DNA from: Nocardia mexicana NBRC 108244
GTDB taxonomy: Bacteria; Actinomycetota; Actinomycetes; Mycobacteriales; Mycobacteriaceae
Assembly (NCBI RefSeq): GCF_001613165.1
Contig: NZ_BDBV01000039.1
Coordinates: 32,914-96,913, forward strand
DNA: 64,000 bases
Direction of reading: 5' to 3'
A program made the translations under genes and the position numbers. Position 1 is the first letter of the stretch. Every line of letters starts with the position of its first letter. The notes under the pieces were generated by a model. That model worked only from the letters and a program-made list of their open reading frames with translations, did not search any database and was not told where the DNA came from. Of the stretch, positions 30,371 to 38,548 are shown one piece after another.

Positions 30371-30721
30371 ATGACATTCGTCTACAACCTGGTGATCGCG
30401 GCGCACGTGCTCGGCCTCGCCGCGGTCATCGGCGGCTACGCATCCGGTCGGCCGCGGGTGAACGAGGTGATGGTCTGGGGTGCCCGGGCGCAGATCATCA
30501 CCGGGGTGGTGCTGGTCGGCATGGCCGAGAGTATCGACTCCCTCGACAAGAACCTGGTCATGGCGAAGGTGATCGTGAAGCTGGTGATCGCGGTCGCGGT
30601 GGCCGGATTCGCTGAGGTCGCGCACGCGGATGCCAAGCGGGGCAAGGCCGTTGCGTGGATGTCGGATGCCGCGGGCGGGCTGGCGATCGTCAATGTGCTG
30701 GTCGCCGTGCTGTGGACGTGA
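30371..30721 (+). CDS. Small four-helix membrane protein
   Basis: 116 residues with four hydrophobic segments: VIAAHVLGLAAVIGGY, AQIITGVVLVGMA, VIVKLVIAVAVAGFAEV and LAIVNVLVAVLWT. Between segments two and three is a basic-acidic loop (SIDSLDKNLVMAK). No characterised family recognised; similar small proteins are common in mycolata. TACTCT (30357-30362) ends eight bases before ATG 30371, so the transcript is probably leaderless. Convergent with the TetR gene, which ends ten bases downstream. Confidence 0.7.
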   Translation: MTFVYNLVIAAHVLGLAAVIGGYASGRPRVNEVMVWGARAQIITGVVLVGMAESIDSLDKNLVMAKVIVKLVIAVAVAGFAEVAHADAKRGKAVAWMSDAAGGLAIVNVLVAVLWT

Positions 30722-30731
30722 GCCCGAGGGA

Positions 30732-31457
30732 TCAGCGGCGCGAGAACGCGGCGTGCAGCGGCCGCCGCGGATCCAGGTCGACGCCGTTGCGGCGCGCGGA
30801 ACTCTGGGCGAGCGCCGCGATGATCGACGCCAGGTAGCCGACGAACTCCTCGATCGGCATCGGACGCTCGTGTAGCCGGTGCGCGCCGATCCACCAGTCC
30901 GTCGCGGAGGCGACCGCGCCGAAGGTGGAGAAGACGATCAGCTCGGTGCCGTCGATATCGATCTCGCGATCCTCGGAGTCGGATACGGACCCGCCGACCG
31001 CCTCGGCGAGCAGGAGGGCGGCCCGCCGCGCGGACTGCCGCGCGGACTGCAGGGCGCGGTCGGAGTCGTCGGACCGCTGGGTGAAATGGCCGTGCATCAG
31101 GAACCGGAACACGTTGGGGTGCTCGCTCACCACCAGGGCGTACTCGGTCGCCGCGCGGCGGACCAGTTCGGCCGCCGGATCGTGGGTGAGGTCGATGCTG
31201 GATGTGATGCGCTCCCACAGGATCTCGGCCATCCGGTCGGTGACGGCGTCGTAGAGATCGATCTTGTCGGCGAAGTGCCGGTAGAGCTTGGGCTTGGCGG
31301 CGCCGGCGGTCTTGGCGATATCGCCCATGCTCACCTCGGGGCCGTGCTCGTCGAGGGCGCGCAGCGCGGCGTCGACGAACTGGGCGCGGACACGGCGCCG
31401 ATGGTCGCGCCAGCGTTCGCTGCGGGCGTCGACCCGGGGGCCGTTCGCGGTGTGCAT
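30732..31457 (-). CDS. TetR-family transcriptional regulator
   Basis: 241 residues. The N-terminal DNA-binding domain shows FVDAALRALDEHGPEVSMGDIAKTAG followed by the recognition helix AAKPKLYRHFADKIDLYDAV. The C-terminal ligand domain is helical and of the type common in mycobacteria (WERITSSIDLTHDPAAEL; SATDWWIGAHRLH). ATG 31457 was chosen because the domain begins shortly after it; upstream codons would only add low-complexity residues. The regulated gene is not obvious; the divergent gene at 31699 is the nearest candidate. Ligand unknown. Confidence 0.88.
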   Translation of the reverse strand: MHTANGPRVDARSERWRDHRRRVRAQFVDAALRALDEHGPEVSMGDIAKTAGAAKPKLYRHFADKIDLYDAVTDRMAEILWERITSSIDLTHDPAAELVRRAATEYALVVSEHPNVFRFLMHGHFTQRSDDSDRALQSARQSARRAALLLAEAVGGSVSDSEDREIDIDGTELIVFSTFGAVASATDWWIGAHRLHERPMPIEEFVGYLASIIAALAQSSARRNGVDLDPRRPLHAAFSRR

Positions 31458-31592
31458 CTGCCTGCTGCCTGCTACCACTTCGGTGATGCTACAAGCCGGA
31501 TTCGGGGCCGCGTCGCAAATGCCGGGCACGGCAACGATTTCCGGGGCGGTCGACGCCGGGGTGGCCGGTGTGGTGATCGCGGATGTGCAGCG

Positions 31593-31633
31593 TTGACATC
31601 GGGTGAGACGGCGCTCACACTCGTCAATATACT
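31593..31633 (+). promoter_or_regulatory. Promoter elements and inverted repeat upstream of the gene at 31699
   Basis: TTGACA (31593-31598) is a perfect -35, TATACT (31628-31633) a near-perfect -10, but they are 29 bases apart and so belong to different promoters or one is idle. Between them GTGAG-N6-CTCAC (31603-31618) is an inverted repeat that could be the binding site of the divergent TetR protein. Confidence 0.4.
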
Positions 31634-31698
31634 CGGAACCGGCGGTACTGGATACCCGCCGGTTCGTGGTGCTCGGCGAAAGTTCGTGAGGGACAACG

Positions 31699-32622
31699 AT
31701 GTCCGGCGGTGGCTACGATTCTCCTCCCGTTCCCGCGATGCCACGGGCGCCGGCGCGGCGCTGGTTCGGTGCGCGGAGAGCCGTGCCCTGCGGGTTCGCG
31801 GGTCCGGCCGCCGAGCTGGATCGTTTTCCGCGGCATCGAATTTCGCCGCACGCGCGGTGGCTGTGGTGGCGGTTGGACCAGACGCAGCGGCGTGACCTGG
31901 GCCGCCGAGAGCTGGTGCGGCTGCTGAACGCGGGCATGTGCGCGCAGTCGGTGCTGTCGATGCTGCGCGCCGCCGAATCGGCGGCGGGCGGCCGCGGCGA
32001 GGACCTGACCGGGCTGACCGTGGTGCTGCTCGAGGGTTCCGACCACAATTCGACGATGTTCGTGCGCCTCGTCGCGGCGACCGGTCTGGTGCCGTACCGG
32101 CCGCCGCTGCGGGTGCGGCTGATCGCGCGGGCGGCGCCGTGGCTCCCGGCCGCGCCGGTCGATCACGGGCTGGCCGGACTGATCGATCAGCTGACGGCAC
32201 AGCTGGCGGGCGCGCTCGCCGACGATCCGGGACGGCAGACGCAGGTCCGTCGCGCGGCGCGGCTGCGCCTCCTGACCGGTGTGCTGCATCTGGAGCGCAC
32301 CCGCGAGGACCTGATCGTCGCCGTGGGATCGCGTGCGCCGCTATCGCTCCCGCTGCGCCGGTGGGCGCTGGCGGCGGCGCTCGCCGCGGCGCACGCGGTG
32401 GTGATCCACCCCGAGGTCTACCGCGCGCCCGAAGTCGGCACGGCCCTCGCCCTGGCGGACGGCGCCCACCGCAGCGAGTGCGGCCCGGTCGTCCGATGCG
32501 GCCGAACGGCATGGCGCCGCGTACGCGGCCGCCCCGCCCGCGTCCACGAACTACGCGCCGATCCCGTCCTACCCCCTGCAGGCACCGACCGGGACGGGCC
32601 GGGCCGCCGCGGCGCATGCTGA
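31699..32622 (+). CDS. Hypothetical protein, possibly frame-shifted near its end
   Basis: 307 residues, no family recognised. The ATG follows GAGGGA. Residues 50-230 have natural composition (PHARWLWWRLDQTQRRDL, GEDLTGLTVVLLEGSDHNS, MFVRLVAATGLVPYRPP) and probably form a helical soluble domain. From about codon 255 the composition becomes Arg/Pro/Gly rich with rare codons (CTA, GTA, CCT), while the +1 frame from about 32470 looks better (PPASTNYAPIPSYPLQAPTG) and runs to TGA 32711, at the terminator. A frameshift or sequencing error between 32440 and 32500 is therefore suspected; the true product may be about 30 residues longer with a different tail. Confidence 0.55.
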   Translation: MSGGGYDSPPVPAMPRAPARRWFGARRAVPCGFAGPAAELDRFPRHRISPHARWLWWRLDQTQRRDLGRRELVRLLNAGMCAQSVLSMLRAAESAAGGRGEDLTGLTVVLLEGSDHNSTMFVRLVAATGLVPYRPPLRVRLIARAAPWLPAAPVDHGLAGLIDQLTAQLAGALADDPGRQTQVRRAARLRLLTGVLHLERTREDLIVAVGSRAPLSLPLRRWALAAALAAAHAVVIHPEVYRAPEVGTALALADGAHRSECGPVVRCGRTAWRRVRGRPARVHELRADPVLPPAGTDRDGPGRRGAC

Positions 32623-32685
32623 GACGGCGTGTCCCCGGCCTGTGTCGCGCACGTTTGTTCCCCGCCCGCGCCGCGTACACCATTT

Positions 32686-32721
32686 CCCCACTCTCACGGC
32701 CCCTGGGCCGTGAGAGTGGGG
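32686..32721. terminator. Strong bidirectional terminator
   Basis: Perfect 16-bp stem (32686-32701 with 32706-32721) with a 4-base loop; arms begin CCCCACTCTCACGG. It is preceded by TTT and lies between the convergent genes at 31699 and 32745. Confidence 0.8.
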
Positions 32722-32744
32722 AGGTTGCGATGCCGTCGGAATGC

Positions 32745-33203
32745 TCAGTGGAGTGGTAGCTCGACCTCGCGCTCGTCGGCGGGGCGGGGGCCGAAGATGC
32801 GGCGCTCGGTCTCGGCGATTCGGGTGTCGTTGATGCTGGCCTCGCGGCGGCGCATCAGGCCGGAGTCGTCGAACTCCCACAGTTCGTTGCCGTAGCTGCG
32901 CCACCACTGTCCGTCGGCGTCGTGCCACTCGTACTGGAAGCGCACGGCCATGCGGTGGCCGCGGAATCCCCACAGCTCCTTGCGCAGGGCGTAGTCGAGT
33001 TCGCGGTCCCACTTGCGGGTGAGGAAGGCGACGATTTCGTCTCGGCCGGTGACGAATTCGCCACGGTTGCGCCACACCGAATCGGGCGTGTACGCGAGCG
33101 CGACGCGCTGCGGATCCCGGGTGTTCCAGGCGTCCTCGGCCAACTGAACCTTCTCGCGGGCGGCGGTCTCGTCGGTGAACGGCGGCAGGGGCGGTCGGGT
33201 CAC
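32745..33203 (-). CDS. DUF1348 / NTF2-like protein
   Basis: 152 residues. RPPLPPFTDETA, EDAWNTRDPQRVALAYTPDS, VWRNRGEFVTGRDEIVAFL, WDRELDYALRKELWGF and YGNELWEFDDSGLMRRREASIND are the hallmark sequence blocks of the DUF1348 branch of the NTF2-like/SnoaL fold, a cone-shaped cytoplasmic protein without known enzyme activity. GTG 33203 is preceded by GGAAGGA seven bases upstream; a longer frame to 33326 exists but adds unrelated residues. Divergent from the GlxA-type regulator, which may control it. Confidence 0.87.
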   Translation of the reverse strand: MTRPPLPPFTDETAAREKVQLAEDAWNTRDPQRVALAYTPDSVWRNRGEFVTGRDEIVAFLTRKWDRELDYALRKELWGFRGHRMAVRFQYEWHDADGQWWRSYGNELWEFDDSGLMRRREASINDTRIAETERRIFGPRPADEREVELPLH

Positions 33204-33348
33204 GGGGAGGTCCTTCCGGTCGGAGTTCTCGATGCTGTCGACGAAGTTCGAACGGCCTTCACAGTGCCGAAGGTGCCGCGCCACCCGCCGTGTCCTTTCG
33301 GACATGAAGCCCACACATACGGACACGTCGGGTTGCTAGTGTCACGGC

Positions 33349-34302
33349 ATGAACAGACAGGTGGCCGTGCTGGCGTTCGAGGGCGTGCGCCTGCTGGACA
33401 CCACGGCGGTGCTGGAGGTGTTCAGCACCGCGAACACGCTGGGCGGGCGATACGAGGTCACGCTGTGCTCGCCGACCGGGGCGCCGGTGACCACCGCATC
33501 GGGCACCCGACTGCTGGTGGACACCTCGTATGCCGCACTGGCGCGGCCGCATACGGTGATCGTGCCGGGCGGCCCCGGGCTACCTCTCGCACCCGCACCG
33601 CCCGAACTCGTCGCGGCGATCGACGGCCTGGCGGACCCCGCGCGGCGGGTGGCGTCGGTGTGCACGGGCGCGTTCGCCTTGGCGCAGGCCGGACTGCTGA
33701 CGGGCCGCCGCGCGACCACCCATTGGCGGCACGCCGGGCGCCTGGCCCGGGCCTATCCCGCGGTCACCGTCGAGCCGGACGCCATCTACGTCCGCGACGG
33801 CGCCGTGCTGACCTCGGCCGGGGTGAGCGCCGGGCTGGATCTGGCGCTGGCGCTGGTGGAGGAGGACGAGGGCGCGAGCCTCGCCCGCGAGGTGGCCCGC
33901 GACCTGGTGGTGTTCCTGCAGCGTCCCGGCGGCCAATCGCAGTTCTCGGTGGCCTCGCGCACCCTGCGCCCGCGCCGCGACGGCCTGCGGACGGTCCTCG
34001 ACGCGGTACTGGCCGATCCGGCGGGCGACCATTCCCCGACCGCCATGGCCGCGCGCGCCGCCGTCAGCACCCGGCACCTGACCCGCCTGTTCCGTGACGA
34101 ATTGGCCACCACCCCTGCGGCTTTCGTCGAGTCGGCGCGCCTGGAGGCGGCTCAGGCCATGCTCGAATCCGGCGAATCGGTGACCGCCGCGGCCCGCCGC
34201 TCGGGCCTGGGCAGCGACGAATCCCTGCGCCGCGCCTTCCTCCGCCACCTCGGCATCACCCCGTCGGCCTACCGATCTCGTTTCCGCACCACGGCTCGAT
34301 GA
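33349..34302 (+). CDS. GlxA-family (DJ-1/PfpI + AraC) transcriptional regulator
   Basis: 317 residues. Residues 1 to about 170 are a DJ-1/PfpI amidase-like sensor domain, with the nucleophile-elbow Cys in VASVCTGAFALAQAG and the THWRHA and TSAGVSAGLDLAL blocks. Residues about 215-315 are an AraC-type double helix-turn-helix (AARAAVSTRHLTRLFRDEL; ARRSGLGSDESLRRAFLRHLG; PSAYRSRF). TAGTGT (33337-33342) ends six bases before the ATG, so initiation is probably leaderless. Likely targets are the divergent DUF1348 gene or unlinked genes. Confidence 0.92.
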   Translation: MNRQVAVLAFEGVRLLDTTAVLEVFSTANTLGGRYEVTLCSPTGAPVTTASGTRLLVDTSYAALARPHTVIVPGGPGLPLAPAPPELVAAIDGLADPARRVASVCTGAFALAQAGLLTGRRATTHWRHAGRLARAYPAVTVEPDAIYVRDGAVLTSAGVSAGLDLALALVEEDEGASLAREVARDLVVFLQRPGGQSQFSVASRTLRPRRDGLRTVLDAVLADPAGDHSPTAMAARAAVSTRHLTRLFRDELATTPAAFVESARLEAAQAMLESGESVTAAARRSGLGSDESLRRAFLRHLGITPSAYRSRFRTTAR

Positions 34303-34317
34303 TCGCGAGGTGAGACC

Positions 34318-35034
34318 TCAGCGCAGGGCGTAGCGGGCGGCCAGGGCGGGGATGGCGGCGATCTTGTCCGGGGGCAGCGACTCCCACTGCAGGCCCGGCG
34401 GGCGGTGCGGTTCGTCGCAGCGGATCACCGACTCCGGGGTGACGATCAGTTCGACCCGGCAGTCGTGCTCGGCCTCGGGCAGTTCGTCGTCGACGACCTG
34501 GAGGCCGTGCACGGTGGTGGCGATGGTGGTGTGCTCGTCGATCAGCCCGACCTCCTGCAGCAGGGCGATCTCGATATCGGAGTATCCGGCGCCCTTGCCG
34601 AGCCGGACGCCGCGGCGGTTCACCGCGACACTGCCGAGCACGATCAAGTCGATCGGCAGCATCTCGTCGACCTCCACATTGCGGGCCACCCGCACGGCGG
34701 TGTCCTTGCGTGCGGCCTCGGCGGCCGGGACCGGCAGGTGCACCGGATCGAGCAGATAGAACGGCTTCGGCGCGGCGAGCCGCGGGCAGGCCATGTAGAT
34801 CAGCTTGCCCGCGCCCAGTGCCAGACGCCGCACCGGTAGCTGTGCGGTATCGGGCACGGTGGTGACGACCCGCGCGGCCCGCCATTCGGGTACACCGGCG
34901 AGCCGGTCGGCGGCGGCCGCGGCGCCGACGAATTCGGGAATGTTGCAGGGCGCGTCGTCCGGCACCGCGTGCTCGTCCGCCAGCAACGACCAGATGCGTT
35001 CCCGCACCGCCTGTTTCGCCTGATCGACACTCAC
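34318..35034 (-). CDS. 5-formyltetrahydrofolate cyclo-ligase-like protein
   Basis: 238 residues. The family signature appears as GKGAGYSDIEIALL (canonical MTHFS has GxGxGYYD, so one Tyr is replaced by Ser), with the strand MLPIDLIVLGSVAVNRRG before it and the C-terminal TTVHGLQVVDDELPEAEHD and DLIVTPE-like strand after it. True cyclo-ligases convert 5-formyl- to 5,10-methenyl-tetrahydrofolate with ATP; this longer actinobacterial subgroup may have another substrate. GTG 35034 follows GAGGAG by about seven bases; a longer upstream frame is Arg-rich and not plausible. Confidence 0.8.
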   Translation of the reverse strand: MSVDQAKQAVRERIWSLLADEHAVPDDAPCNIPEFVGAAAAADRLAGVPEWRAARVVTTVPDTAQLPVRRLALGAGKLIYMACPRLAAPKPFYLLDPVHLPVPAAEAARKDTAVRVARNVEVDEMLPIDLIVLGSVAVNRRGVRLGKGAGYSDIEIALLQEVGLIDEHTTIATTVHGLQVVDDELPEAEHDCRVELIVTPESVIRCDEPHRPPGLQWESLPPDKIAAIPALAARYALR

Positions 35035-35123
35035 TGCGCCACTCCTCGTCTGGTTGCCGTCGACACCGGTGCCCCCGCGCCGGTCCGCTGATCGATCGGA
35101 CGAGCCGCAGCGGAGCGAGGTGC

Positions 35124-35453
35124 TCAGCCCGCGCGCCGTGCGGGATGCAGGCGGGACAGGGCCATGCGGGCCTCGGCGCGGGAGATGAGCTGGTCGTCGT
35201 CGAGTTCGGCGATGGCGGACTCGAGCCATTCGCGCACCAGCGTGGACAGGCCGATCCCGCGCTCGGCGGCGAGCTGTTTGAGTCGGGTGTGCAGGCGCAG
35301 CGGCAGTCGGATCGAGCTGGTGATCATGATGTCCTCGTCCGGCTGCAGCGGCGGCGGTACCTGCTCCGGGGGCACCGGGCCGTCGCTGAATGTCAGCCGG
35401 TCCAGGAATGCCGTCACCTCCTGCGGGGTGGACGGTATCTCCTTGTCGCTCAT
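35124..35453 (-). CDS. Ribbon-helix-helix antitoxin-like protein
   Basis: 109 residues. The N-terminal half is acidic/proline-rich (PVPPEQVPPPLQPDEDIM); the C-terminal half is a ribbon-helix-helix domain, MITSSIRLPLRLHTRLKQL then ERGIGLSTLVREWLESAIAEL. In type II toxin-antitoxin systems such proteins bind DNA and neutralise the toxin. ATG 35453 overlaps the stop of the preceding gene (ATGA) and has AGGAGAA upstream. The toxin-first order resembles BrnT/BrnA or HigBA. A 16-bp palindrome lies upstream of the pair, a natural operator for it. Confidence 0.72.
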   Translation of the reverse strand: MSDKEIPSTPQEVTAFLDRLTFSDGPVPPEQVPPPLQPDEDIMITSSIRLPLRLHTRLKQLAAERGIGLSTLVREWLESAIAELDDDQLISRAEARMALSRLHPARRAG

Positions 35454-35728
35454 CGCCGGTTCTCCTGTTCCCACTGTTCGAACACCGTCAGCTCGTCGCC
35501 GCGCATCTCACGGGCGCCGATGATCAGCCACGTCCAGCTGTCCTGCCGGCGGGCGGCGACGATGAGCGGCCGCCCGGCGTCGGTGCGCGCCCACAGGGTG
35601 AGCACGGCGACGTTGCCGTCGTCGGCCAGCCGCGGCCACCGCCGCCTGCTCGCGAGGATCTGCCGAACCTCGGAGGTCTCGATGCCGATCAGGTGAGCGA
35701 GCGCCCAATCCGGCCACTCGAAACCCAT
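35450..35728 (-). CDS. BrnT-like toxin candidate
   Basis: 92 residues. GFEWPDWALAHLIGIETSEV, followed by RPLIVAARRQDSWTWLIIGAREM and a C-terminal RGDELTVFEQWEQ, has the outline of BrnT-type RNases (FEWD start, a beta strand pair GRxLxVVY, then IISAR and a charged tail), though identity by eye is modest and I cannot confirm catalytic residues. Its stop overlaps the start of the ribbon-helix-helix gene. TAGTAT (minus strand, 35740-35735) ends six bases before the ATG, so the transcript is probably leaderless. Confidence 0.6.
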   Translation of the reverse strand: MGFEWPDWALAHLIGIETSEVRQILASRRRWPRLADDGNVAVLTLWARTDAGRPLIVAARRQDSWTWLIIGAREMRGDELTVFEQWEQENRR

Positions 35729-35735
35729 GCACTCA

Positions 35736-35751
35736 TACTACGCGCGTAGTA
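35736..35751. promoter_or_regulatory. 16-bp perfect palindrome, operator of the toxin-antitoxin-like pair
   Basis: TACTACGCGCGTAGTA is fully self-complementary and lies eight bases before the ATG of the toxin-like gene, overlapping its -10 hexamer TAGTAT. This is where an autoregulating ribbon-helix-helix protein would bind. Confidence 0.65.
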
Positions 35752-35859
35752 ACTGCTGCTGGCAGCGTTTTGCGAGCAGTACCGGACGGCCGGTTGCCCG
35801 GGGATGCACCCGAGCCCGCTGCCCGGCCGCGCACCGATCGACGCGGCCGGGCCCGGGGG

Positions 35860-37053
35860 TCATCCCTCGAACAACTGCTGTCCGACGTATCCGCCCGGCC
35901 CGGAGGCGCCGGGCGGGATCGCGAACACCGCGGATCCGACCGGCGTCGTCCAGGTGTTGAGCGCGTCGAACTCCGCCAGCCGCGCCTGCACGGGGAGGAA
36001 CTGGGTGTCGACGTCGCGCTGGTAGGCGGCGAACAGCAGCCCCGAATTCGAGGTGGCGCCCGGTGCGGGGGCGTCGTCGTAGTTGTATCCGCGCCGCAGG
36101 AACCGTTCGCCGTCGGTGGTGTGGTGGGCGCGGGCGATATGCGACGACGGCGGGATGACCGGTATGCCGTGGCGGTCGACGGCCGCGAAATCCGGGTCGT
36201 CGAATTCGCGGGTGCCGGTCAGCGGCGCGCCGGTGGCGATGCGCCGCCCCACCGTGAGCTCCCGGCCGTCGGCGTCGAGTTCGTCCCAGGTGTCGAGGTT
36301 CATCTCGATCCGGCGCAGCACCAGCGAGGTGCCGCCCGCCAGCCAGGGCCGGGTGCCGCCGTCGTCCCAGACCAACCGGTCGAACTCGCCCGGTTCGATG
36401 TTCACGGTGCCGTCGACCTGACCCATCAGGTTGCGCATCGTCTGCCCGCGGGCCGCATTGCGGAAGCCGCGCTGTACCCATCGCACCGACACCAGCGAGG
36501 TCACGCTCTTGCACAGTGCCCGCACCGCGTGCGACACCGCCGTCGCCTCGTCCGCGCAGACCTGCAGCAGCAGATCCGCGTCCCCGTATGCGGGGTCGAG
36601 ACGGTCGATCGGAAAGGCGGGCAGCGGCCGCAGCCAGTCCGGGCGTGCCGATTCCACTCCGGCGACGGTGAACAGTCGCGGCCCGAATCCGACGGTGACG
36701 GTGAGCCGCGCGGGCCGGGCCGCCAGTTCGGGTTCGGTGTCGGCGAGCGCGGCCCGGCCCTGGGTGAGCCGGGCGGCGTCGCCGGACCAGAGCTTCAGCA
36801 CACCGGCGATATCGTCGCGGCCGGTGCCGGGCTTCAGGTCCAGTCCGACGAACGTCGCGTGCTGCTGCGGTGCGGTGGCGATGCCGCCCTGATGGCTCCC
36901 GTAGAACGGCTCGATCGCCTGTGCCGGATCGGGATCGTGTCCGGGATGCGCGAATCTGTCCGCGCCCCAGGCGATTCCGGCGGCACCGGCGACCCCGGCC
37001 GCGGCGGCGCCCCCGCCGAGCAGGCGCCGGCGGGACAGCCGCGGCTCAGCCAC
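35860..37053 (-). CDS. Tat-exported Dyp-type peroxidase
   Basis: 397 residues. A twin-arginine signal is visible (LSRRRLLGGGAAAAGVAGAAG, residues 6-26). The mature protein is a DyP haem peroxidase of the EfeB/DtpA type: the GxxDG motif appears as GQVDGTVN with the distal Asp near residue 213, and the proximal haem His is probably in SSHIARAHH near residue 305. DyPs oxidise dyes and phenolics with hydrogen peroxide; EfeB has been proposed to extract iron from haem. It overlaps the PCuAC gene by eight bases. In Streptomyces lividans the copper chaperone ECuC and DtpA are genetically linked, so a copper/extracytoplasmic redox role is favoured over iron uptake. Confidence 0.92.
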   Translation of the reverse strand: MAEPRLSRRRLLGGGAAAAGVAGAAGIAWGADRFAHPGHDPDPAQAIEPFYGSHQGGIATAPQQHATFVGLDLKPGTGRDDIAGVLKLWSGDAARLTQGRAALADTEPELAARPARLTVTVGFGPRLFTVAGVESARPDWLRPLPAFPIDRLDPAYGDADLLLQVCADEATAVSHAVRALCKSVTSLVSVRWVQRGFRNAARGQTMRNLMGQVDGTVNIEPGEFDRLVWDDGGTRPWLAGGTSLVLRRIEMNLDTWDELDADGRELTVGRRIATGAPLTGTREFDDPDFAAVDRHGIPVIPPSSHIARAHHTTDGERFLRRGYNYDDAPAPGATSNSGLLFAAYQRDVDTQFLPVQARLAEFDALNTWTTPVGSAVFAIPPGASGPGGYVGQQLFEG

Positions 37054-37576
37054 CGTGTGCGGCGGGGGACTCGCCGGCGGGAGCGTAGTTCTCCTTGTTA
37101 CCGGGGAAGTCGCGCACCTGGGCGTTGAAGGTGGTGCTGGAGCCGTCGGCGAACTTCAGCGTGATCGGGACCTCGGAGCCGGTGCGCAGCGGGGCCTTCA
37201 GATCCATGAACATCAGGTGGTCGGCACCCGGCTGCAGCGTCGCGCTGCCGTGCGCCGGGACGGGCATGCCTCCGGCCTTGGGGCGCATGGTCTTCGAGCC
37301 GTTGGCGTCGACGGTCTCGTGGATCTCCATCCGGCCCGAGGCGGGGCTGGTGGCGTCGACGATGCGGACCTCGCGGTCCGACGAGTTGTCGAATTCGGCG
37401 AAGGCGGCAGACATGCCGTGATCGGCCGCCTTGATCCACTGGTCGGCGACCTCGACCGCATCGGCCTGGGTGGCCGCCGCCGTATCGCCGCCCGAGGAGC
37501 ACCCGGTGAGCACGACCGGGACGGCGAGAACCGCGGCGGCCAGGCCTGCCAGGCGGACGGGAGTGAACGTGGACAT
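37046..37576 (-). CDS. PCuAC-type copper chaperone lipoprotein
   Basis: 176 residues. Lipobox LTGC places the lipidated Cys at residue 26, so the protein sits on the outer face of the membrane. The PCuAC (DUF461) copper site is readable: His86, ten residues, Met97, 22 residues, His120-Leu-Met122 (the H-x10-M-x21/22-HxM motif that binds Cu(I)). Such proteins deliver copper to cytochrome oxidase or other copper enzymes. The start ATG 37576 follows GGAG. The stop overlaps the DyP gene start, so they are co-translated. An upstream His/Met-rich membrane protein gene probably belongs to the same copper set. Confidence 0.92.
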   Translation of the reverse strand: MSTFTPVRLAGLAAAVLAVPVVLTGCSSGGDTAAATQADAVEVADQWIKAADHGMSAAFAEFDNSSDREVRIVDATSPASGRMEIHETVDANGSKTMRPKAGGMPVPAHGSATLQPGADHLMFMDLKAPLRTGSEVPITLKFADGSSTTFNAQVRDFPGNKENYAPAGESPAAHGG

Positions 37577-37830
37577 GGGGGACTCCGTTTCTCAGAGATG
37601 GGGGACACCACCGTTGGGATCCGCCGCGGCGAACAATGCGCACGAGACAGTCGCGACGACCCACGGCGCGAACCGACGCCCAAGGTTGAATGCGCACGGC
37701 CTCAGCGCGCCGGTCTCGGTACGCCCATGCGCCCGCTTTCGACCGTGACGTCGCGCCGATCGACGGCGCGCAGCCTCTGCCGATCGACGGCAGGGGACCG
37801 GTCACCGGGCCCGACGCGTCCCGGGCGGGT

Positions 37831-38427
37831 TTACGCGATTGCGAGATCCGCCGAACGGTGGAGGAAGAAGGAGAAGTCGCGATGCCATGGTGGCCCGCGC
37901 CGCCCGATCCCGGAACTGACCAGCAGCCGCCGTGGCGTCGCGACCTGACCGCGGCGGGGAATCAGAGGCGACCCGGACGGCGCGGGCACGGTCCGTACGA
38001 GCGCGACGACGGCGCGCCGCACGCTCGACAGGACGCGCCCGAGCGCGACCTCGGCGCCGCGAACGAGCAAGGCGCCCACCGGAATCGCCACCAGGTGCGC
38101 GGTGAGCATCGCCGAGCTGAACATCGCCGCGTGGCAGTGCTCCGGCGACATCGACAGCGCCGCATGCCCGATCGCCTGGCCCGCCGCCAGCATCAGCATC
38201 AGCCGCGGCAGCCCCGTGCCGACCGCGGCGACGAGGACTCCGGTGAGCGTGCACGCGGTGACGAGCAGGGTGAGGGCGGTGGATCCGAGCGTGATCGCGC
38301 CACCGCCGAGCGCATGTGCGGCAATGCTCACGGCCCCCGACGCCGCGCCGACGGAAGCACCGCGCAAACGCGCCGCAGGATCCGCCGATGACCGCACCCG
38401 GACATCGTACGGTTCACGCAGATCCAC
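37831..38427 (-). CDS. Small membrane protein with a His/Met patch, copper-set member
   Basis: 198 residues, no named family. Four hydrophobic segments cover about residues 22-135; between the second and third lies GHAALSMSPEHCHAAMFSSAM, whose Met, His and Cys residues could bind copper. The last 60 residues are Arg/Pro-rich and polar. The position 254 bases upstream of the PCuAC gene on the same strand suggests a shared role. GTG 38427 has no clear ribosome binding site, so the start is uncertain. Confidence 0.6.
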   Translation of the reverse strand: MDLREPYDVRVRSSADPAARLRGASVGAASGAVSIAAHALGGGAITLGSTALTLLVTACTLTGVLVAAVGTGLPRLMLMLAAGQAIGHAALSMSPEHCHAAMFSSAMLTAHLVAIPVGALLVRGAEVALGRVLSSVRRAVVALVRTVPAPSGSPLIPRRGQVATPRRLLVSSGIGRRGPPWHRDFSFFLHRSADLAIA

Positions 38428-38548
38428 ATCGATGCCCAGGTCGGGTGGCGCCCGCCACAGCCGGATCGAGGAAATTGCGATTGTCGGCCAGCCGCGACTC
38501 GGCCGAATCCGCCGTCACCGTATGGGATACGGCGTGCGGGATTCCCCG

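Noticed and set aside
31593..31633. TTGACA and TATACT as one promoter
   Set aside because: The spacing of 29 bases is far from 17.
31472..32683. 403-codon minus-strand frame opposite the hypothetical gene at 31699
   Set aside because: Low-complexity Arg/Pro/Ala composition; the plus-strand frame has far better residues and a ribosome binding site.
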